Of a DNA stretch of 64,000 bases, positions 59,762 to 64,000 are shown piece by piece. The notes beneath the pieces were generated by a model. That model had not been told where the DNA came from. It worked only from the letters and a program-made list of their open reading frames with translations, and ran no database searches. Origin of the DNA: an uncultured Spirochaetales bacterium (GTDB lineage Bacteria; Spirochaetota; Spirochaetia; Sphaerochaetales; Sphaerochaetaceae). How positions within the stretch are numbered: the first letter of the stretch is position 1; each line of letters begins with the position of its first letter. The stretch lies in NCBI GenBank assembly GCA_949300325.1, contig CASGDQ010000028.1:1-64000 (forward strand). Reading direction: 5' to 3'. The position numbers and the translations under genes are program-made.

Positions 59762-61075
59762 TTCAGCTATACCACCGAAGAGAGGATATATTCGCTTGCG
59801 ACCCCGTTTTCCCCGTCCGCGCTTGCAATAATCAGGACAAGCGGGGAAGGCTGCATAGATTCTCTTTGCAATGCGTTTTCCAATCCGGGAAAACTCTCCC
59901 AGGCAAAATCCAATTCCCTTCTGCACGGGTTCATGCTCTCCTCTGACGGACAGAAGATAGACGAGGTTGTCCTTGCCGTATACAAAAGCGGTCATGGATA
60001 TACAGGCGAAGAGGCTGTGGAGATAACCATGCATGGGAGCCTGCCTGCAATAAAGAAGCTTTCCCGCCGTCTTGAGGAGCTTGGTTTCCGCCAGGCTCTC
60101 AAAGGAGAATTCACCTATAGGGCCTTCATGCATGGAAGGATGGATCTTACGGAAGCCGAAGCGGTGGAGGAGATAGTGCGCGCAAAAAGCGACGAGGCAC
60201 AGAAGAATGCGCTGGACAGGCTCGGTGGAAATCTCAGAAGAGCTATTGAAGAAATAAGGGCGCGCCTTGTGGATATTCTTGCCTCGCTGGAGGTGCAGCT
60301 GGATTATGCGGAGGATGAGATCCTTGAGGATTGGGTATATCCCAAAGATGAGGTAGAGGATATCATCTCGATGCTTAAGAGGATGGTGTCCACTTATGAT
60401 TCCTCCAGGCTTTATTCCCAAGGGGCTGTTGTTGTGCTTGCGGGAAAGACGAATGCGGGCAAGTCTTCGCTTTTCAATGCTCTTTTAAAAGAAAATCGTG
60501 CTATTGTCTCTTCCGAGGAGGGGACGACGAGAGATTTCCTTGAGGCGCTCTGCGACATGGACGGGCTTCCTGTATTGCTTTATGATACGGCAGGTCTCAG
60601 AAGCGAGGGCGGGGGCGTGGAAAAGGAAGGCATGAAAAGGGCCAAGGCGCTTATGGACAAAGCCGATCTTGTGCTTTATCTTACCGATGGAAGCGACGAG
60701 GAGCTTCCAGATGGGGATGAAAAGACGGTGATAATCAATTCCAAGAACGATATTTCCGGAAAAAAGGACGGGGTTTCGTTCTCTTCGGTCACCGGAGAGG
60801 GGATTGCCGATGTTGTTTCGCTTGTGAAAGAGAAGCTCATGGGACGGATTTCACTATCTACTGATGTTCCACAGATTGAATCTGCGAGACAGAAGGATGC
60901 GCTTTCGGCGTCTGCTGAAATACTAGAAAAGAGCATGGCGGATGAAAATGCTCCTGTAGATATCATGGCCATGTATTTCCAGGATGCGATCAATTCGCTT
61001 GCGCTTCTTACAGGAGAGATCGGGAGCGAGGAGATACTTGAAAAGCTTTTCTCCTCGTTCTGTTTGGGAAAATAA
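59759..61075 (+). CDS. mnmE: tRNA modification GTPase MnmE
   Basis: This 438-residue protein has an N-terminal tetrahydrofolate-binding domain, a helical domain split around a G domain, G1 [10 protein letters not shown] (Thr in place of the usual Pro), G3 DTAGLR, a weak G4 (NSKND) and the C-terminal FCLGK that supplies the catalytic Cys. With MnmG it makes 5-carboxymethylaminomethyl-uridine at the tRNA wobble base. It is followed two bases later by mnmG. Confidence 0.96.
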   Translation: MFSYTTEERIYSLATPFSPSALAIIRTSGEGCIDSLCNAFSNPGKLSQAKSNSLLHGFMLSSDGQKIDEVVLAVYKSGHGYTGEEAVEITMHGSLPAIKKLSRRLEELGFRQALKGEFTYRAFMHGRMDLTEAEAVEEIVRAKSDEAQKNALDRLGGNLRRAIEEIRARLVDILASLEVQLDYAEDEILEDWVYPKDEVEDIISMLKRMVSTYDSSRLYSQGAVVVLAGKTNAGKSSLFNALLKENRAIVSSEEGTTRDFLEALCDMDGLPVLLYDTAGLRSEGGGVEKEGMKRAKALMDKADLVLYLTDGSDEELPDGDEKTVIINSKNDISGKKDGVSFSSVTGEGIADVVSLVKEKLMGRISLSTDVPQIESARQKDALSASAEILEKSMADENAPVDIMAMYFQDAINSLALLTGEIGSEEILEKLFSSFCLGK

Positions 61076-61077
61076 CG

Positions 61078-62877
61078 ATGAGAGATTATCAGGCAATAGT
61101 AATCGGGGGAGGGCATGCCGGAATCGAGGCATCTCTTGCCCTTTCAAGACAGGGGTTCGACACCCTTTTGATAACACAGTCGCTGGATGCGATCGGCCGC
61201 CTTTCCTGCAACCCTGCCATCGGCGGGCTTGCGAAGGGCAACCTTGTAAGGGAGATCGACGCGCTCGGCGGAGAGATGGCCCATCTGATAGATGCCACGA
61301 TGATACAGTTCAGGATCCTCAACAGGCGCAGGGGACCTGCGGTGCAGGCCTACAGGGCGCAGGCGGATAAGTTTTCCTATTCCCGCCTTGCCAAGGAGAC
61401 GCTTGAAAGGCAGGAGCATCTGAATCTTTTCATGGATACGGTTACGGATTTCATAATCGAGGAAGGAAGGATTGCAGGAGTTGTCACAAAGCGCGGCTGG
61501 AGCATAAGCGCAGAGGTCGTTGTGCTCACAACCGGCACTTTCATGGAAGGCAGGATATTCATCGGAGAATATGATGCCCCGAATGGAAGGCTTGGCGAGG
61601 AAGCAGCGCTCGGACTGGGGGTTAACCTTCGCAAGAAAGGATTCCGCTTGGGCCGGATGAAGACCGGCACTCCTGCAAGGGTAAAGAAATCATCCCTTGA
61701 TTTTTCTCTTCTCGAAGTGCAGGAAGGGGATGAGGAGATGCGTCCGTTCTCATTCGATTACGAGCATATATCCCGTCCTGCGCTCGACTGCTATGTAACA
61801 TATACAAATGAAAAGACCCATTCCATAATCCGGGACAACATACACAGGTCCCCTCTGTATGGCGGGAAAATAGTAGGAAAGGGACCGAGGTATTGTCCTT
61901 CTATAGAGGATAAGGTGGTGCGCTTTCCGGAGCGCGAGAGGCATCAGATATTCATCGAGCCTGAAGGATTGGGTACTGAGGAGATGTATCTCAACGGACT
62001 TTCCTCATCGCTTCCTGAAGAGGTGCAGCATCAGTTCATCAGGACGCTTCCAGGCCTTGAGCATGTTGAGATAATGCGTCCGGCGTACGCTGTCGAGTAC
62101 GATTATCTGGATCCGCTTGAGCTTTATCCGAGCCTGGAGAGCAAAAGATGCAGGAATTTGTTCATCGCGGGGCAGACCAACGGCACTTCCGGCTATGAGG
62201 AGGCTGCCGCTCAAGGGCTTTTAGCGGGAATAAACGCCGCACAGGCTCTTAAAGGGGAGGAGCCGCTTATATTATCCAGAACCGATTCATATATTGGGGT
62301 GCTGGTGGACGATTTGACCACAAAGGGCACCGAAGAGCCTTATAGGATGTTCACTTCCAGGGCGGAGTACAGGCTTTGCCTCAGAAATGGGAATGCCGAT
62401 CTGCGCCTTACTGGAAAGGGGTATGAGAAAGGGCTTGTGAGCAAGGAGAAATTCGAGCGTCTGGAGCAGAAGATTGCAGATATGCAGGCTCTGAAGGATC
62501 TTCTCTCTTCAGCAAGACATGGCAAGAAAAACTGTCTTGAAGCTTTGAGGGAACCGGAGACTATGATAGCCGATTTCAATTTAGCCGGCCTCGATGGATT
62601 CAGCGAATCTGTCAGGGAAGAGGTGGAGCTTGATGTGAAATATTCCGGATATCTTGCCAGGCAGGAGAGGGAAGTTGAGAAATTTGCTCGATTGGAGGGT
62701 GTAACCATTCCTTCCGATTTTGATTATGATTTAGTGGAGGGGATTTCCGCCGAATCAAGGGAGAAGTTCAAGAAGGTGCTTCCTGTAAACCTTGGACAAG
62801 CTTCCCGCATAAGCGGCGTGAGGTTTTCCGATATAGCTGTGCTTTCTGTTGCGCTCAAGGGGCATAAACGTGGATAA
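61078..62877 (+). CDS. mnmG: tRNA modification FAD enzyme MnmG
   Basis: This 599-residue protein has the FAD Rossmann motif [31 protein letters not shown], and the late [17 protein letters not shown]. The C-terminal helical domain binds MnmE. It works with MnmE on tRNA U34. The length is normal or slightly short. The stop overlaps the rsmG start by 8 bases. Confidence 0.96.
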   Translation: MRDYQAIVIGGGHAGIEASLALSRQGFDTLLITQSLDAIGRLSCNPAIGGLAKGNLVREIDALGGEMAHLIDATMIQFRILNRRRGPAVQAYRAQADKFSYSRLAKETLERQEHLNLFMDTVTDFIIEEGRIAGVVTKRGWSISAEVVVLTTGTFMEGRIFIGEYDAPNGRLGEEAALGLGVNLRKKGFRLGRMKTGTPARVKKSSLDFSLLEVQEGDEEMRPFSFDYEHISRPALDCYVTYTNEKTHSIIRDNIHRSPLYGGKIVGKGPRYCPSIEDKVVRFPERERHQIFIEPEGLGTEEMYLNGLSSSLPEEVQHQFIRTLPGLEHVEIMRPAYAVEYDYLDPLELYPSLESKRCRNLFIAGQTNGTSGYEEAAAQGLLAGINAAQALKGEEPLILSRTDSYIGVLVDDLTTKGTEEPYRMFTSRAEYRLCLRNGNADLRLTGKGYEKGLVSKEKFERLEQKIADMQALKDLLSSARHGKKNCLEALREPETMIADFNLAGLDGFSESVREEVELDVKYSGYLARQEREVEKFARLEGVTIPSDFDYDLVEGISAESREKFKKVLPVNLGQASRISGVRFSDIAVLSVALKGHKRG

Positions 62878-63499
62878 GAGTCTTTTGCCTGAGGCCTTCG
62901 ACCGTTTAAAAATCGGCTATGATGATGCCGTTCTTTCCCGGTTCGATGCTTATCTGGGGGAAATAATGCTTTTCAATCCTACTTATAAGCTTGTCGCTCA
63001 AGAAGATGAGGATGAAATCATAATAAGGCATTTCATAGATTCTGCGGCGGCTATGCCATATATAGCCTCGCTTGGGCCGAAGACGATTGCAGACCTTGGA
63101 AGCGGTGCCGGTTTTCCAGGCGTGGTGCTTGCCATATTGATGCCGGATACGGAATTCACCCTTGTCGAGCGGATGAGCCGCAGGGTCTCTTTCCTGCGCA
63201 ATGTGATTGCACGTTTGGCTTTGGATAATGTCGAGATAGCAGATTGCGATGCAAAGCGCGTTGCAAAGACTTTTGATGTCGTTACAGCCAGGGCATACCA
63301 TCCTGTATACGACTGCTTTGATGAAATGGAACGTCTTGTTGCCGATAATGGACACATTGTGCTTTATAAAGGTCCTGAGAAAAATGCAAAATCGGAAGCA
63401 GAGGTTCTAGAAAGGAGCAAAAAGATCGATGGCTGCAAAATCCTCCGTCTTCAAGTTCCTTTTTTGGATGAGGCCAGAAGCCTCCTTGTGTTAAGGTGA
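62870..63499 (+). CDS. rsmG: 16S rRNA m7G527 methyltransferase RsmG
   Basis: This protein of about 209 residues starts at GTG 62870 behind AAGGGG, overlapping mnmG; a TTG seven codons upstream is open but unsupported. It has the SAM motif [17 protein letters not shown] and the family's FLRNVI and VTARAY segments. It methylates N7 of G527 of 16S rRNA. The order mnmE-mnmG-rsmG is widespread. Confidence 0.94.
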   Translation: MDKSLLPEAFDRLKIGYDDAVLSRFDAYLGEIMLFNPTYKLVAQEDEDEIIIRHFIDSAAAMPYIASLGPKTIADLGSGAGFPGVVLAILMPDTEFTLVERMSRRVSFLRNVIARLALDNVEIADCDAKRVAKTFDVVTARAYHPVYDCFDEMERLVADNGHIVLYKGPEKNAKSEAEVLERSKKIDGCKILRLQVPFLDEARSLLVLR

Positions 63500-63504
63500 A
63501 TCAT

Positions 63505-64000
63505 ATGGGCAGAAAAAAAGGTGGCATAATAACCACGTTGTATGTTTTGATACTCTTTATCGCCGGGGCAGGCATGATCGCACTGGGTTATACCCTGGAC
63601 ATGTTCAAATCTCCGGTTGCGGATGTTGCAAATAAGGTTTATTCATTCCTTGTTGAAAATGTGGCATTCTCCGGGCCAAAGGATGCGGACAATCCTCTTT
63701 TAGTCCCAGGAGCATTCTTAATCGTTGAGTCGCTGCTGGTCACCTATTACAGGAGGAGAAAACCATACAGCCTTGTTTTTTCCTTCTACCTTTATTTTGT
63801 ATATTTTTCCGCACTCATCCTCTTCCATTTAAGAAGCGGGATCATGACTCCGGCTTTTGTGATGGAGCGTGTCGGTGCGGATAAGATACCTCTTGTTTCC
63901 ATCCTCTGTTTCTTGGAGGTGGTCCTGGGCCTTGTGATCATGTATATCACGGGCTCTCTCGATCAGAAGTGGCGCACCTCGAGAGCCCGGCTTGAGGATG
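63505..64000 (+). CDS. Partial polytopic membrane protein
   Basis: The gene runs off the right edge after 165 codons. ATG 63505 lies 6 bases after AAGGTG. Four hydrophobic segments are visible (LYVLILFIAGAGMIALGY, LLVPGAFLIVESLLVTYY, YSLVFSFYLYFVYFSALILF, IPLVSILCFLEVVLGLVIMYI in parts). It ends in a basic stretch (QKWRTSRARLED). I do not recognise the family. It follows rsmG by five bases and is probably in the same operon. Confidence 0.7.
   Translation, partial: MGRKKGGIITTLYVLILFIAGAGMIALGYTLDMFKSPVADVANKVYSFLVENVAFSGPKDADNPLLVPGAFLIVESLLVTYYRRRKPYSLVFSFYLYFVYFSALILFHLRSGIMTPAFVMERVGADKIPLVSILCFLEVVLGLVIMYITGSLDQKWRTSRARLED

Noticed and set aside
59666-60421. N-terminal extension of about 250 residues on EpmA
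   Set aside because: It lies antisense to mnmE, has no domain, and the conserved start is MFNFTYQRKR at 59665 with a -10 box placed for it.

Overview
The window looks like a chromosomal segment of a spirochaete. Its coding density is high, promoters are of the sigma-70 type, and there are many signal-peptide surface proteins: fibronectin-III lipoproteins and small beta-barrel-like proteins that often occur in Treponema and Sphaerochaeta relatives. The sugar genes (amylosucrase-like GH13, LacI regulator, PfkB kinase, binding-protein transporters without their own ATPase) point to a carbohydrate-fermenting, probably anaerobic, host- or sediment-associated member such as a Sphaerochaeta-like lineage. 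That placement is inference. No tRNA, rRNA, CRISPR array, prophage or insertion sequence was seen.

Layout. 1-2804: 3' end of a large beta-helix surface protein. 3047-4524 (minus): YitT-type membrane protein and a LOG-family hydrolase. 4668-8677: FN3/outer-membrane protein, DUF2974 hydrolase, MazG-like pyrophosphohydrolase, Fic enzyme, YhhN membrane protein. 8674-11425 (minus): CcdA plus a tethered thioredoxin, and an EFR1 flavodoxin-ferredoxin with a Crp/Fnr regulator. 11491-14636 (minus): rlmKL and hslO. 14777-15962: SPFH protein and a 54-residue ribbon-helix-helix protein. 16073-23192: TolC/MacA/MacB-type export operon ending in a histidine kinase and an NtrC-type regulator. 23345-29380: LacI-type sugar regulon (phosphoesterase, binding protein split by an in-frame TGA, two permeases, amylosucrase). 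29652-31967: TauABC-like transporter. 32008-35242: small protein, PepF peptidase, RNA methyltransferase. 35258-35402: predicted short terminated RNA. 35726-39373: LacI, PfkB kinase, shortened GH2-like protein. 39578-48248: NadE, surface proteins, PhnP-like hydrolase, DNA polymerase I, CoaE, coiled-coil repeat protein. 48298-49335: EpmB/KamA radical-SAM enzyme. 49411-50724: MFS carrier. 50943-58028: four-gene surface operon (three lipoproteins, one barrel-like protein). 58086-59665: EF-P and EpmA. 59759-63499: mnmE-mnmG-rsmG. 63505-end: partial membrane protein.

How it fits together. Two small regulons can be read from DNA sites. LacI-like palindromes lie before the phosphoesterase, the sugar transporter, the amylosucrase and lacI itself, suggesting one sucrose-type uptake and catabolism regulon. 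A 14-bp palindrome overlaps the Crp/Fnr gene's own -10 box and start codon and recurs with one mismatch before the TauABC-like transporter 18 kb away, tying that transporter to the EFR1/Crp unit. EF-P, EpmA and an EpmB-like aminomutase together suggest beta-lysylated EF-P.

The most unusual signal is architectural. At least eleven transcription-unit heads carry a -10 box 6 to 9 bases before the start codon and no Shine-Dalgarno sequence, while genes inside operons usually have GGAGG-type sites. This suggests extensive leaderless translation.
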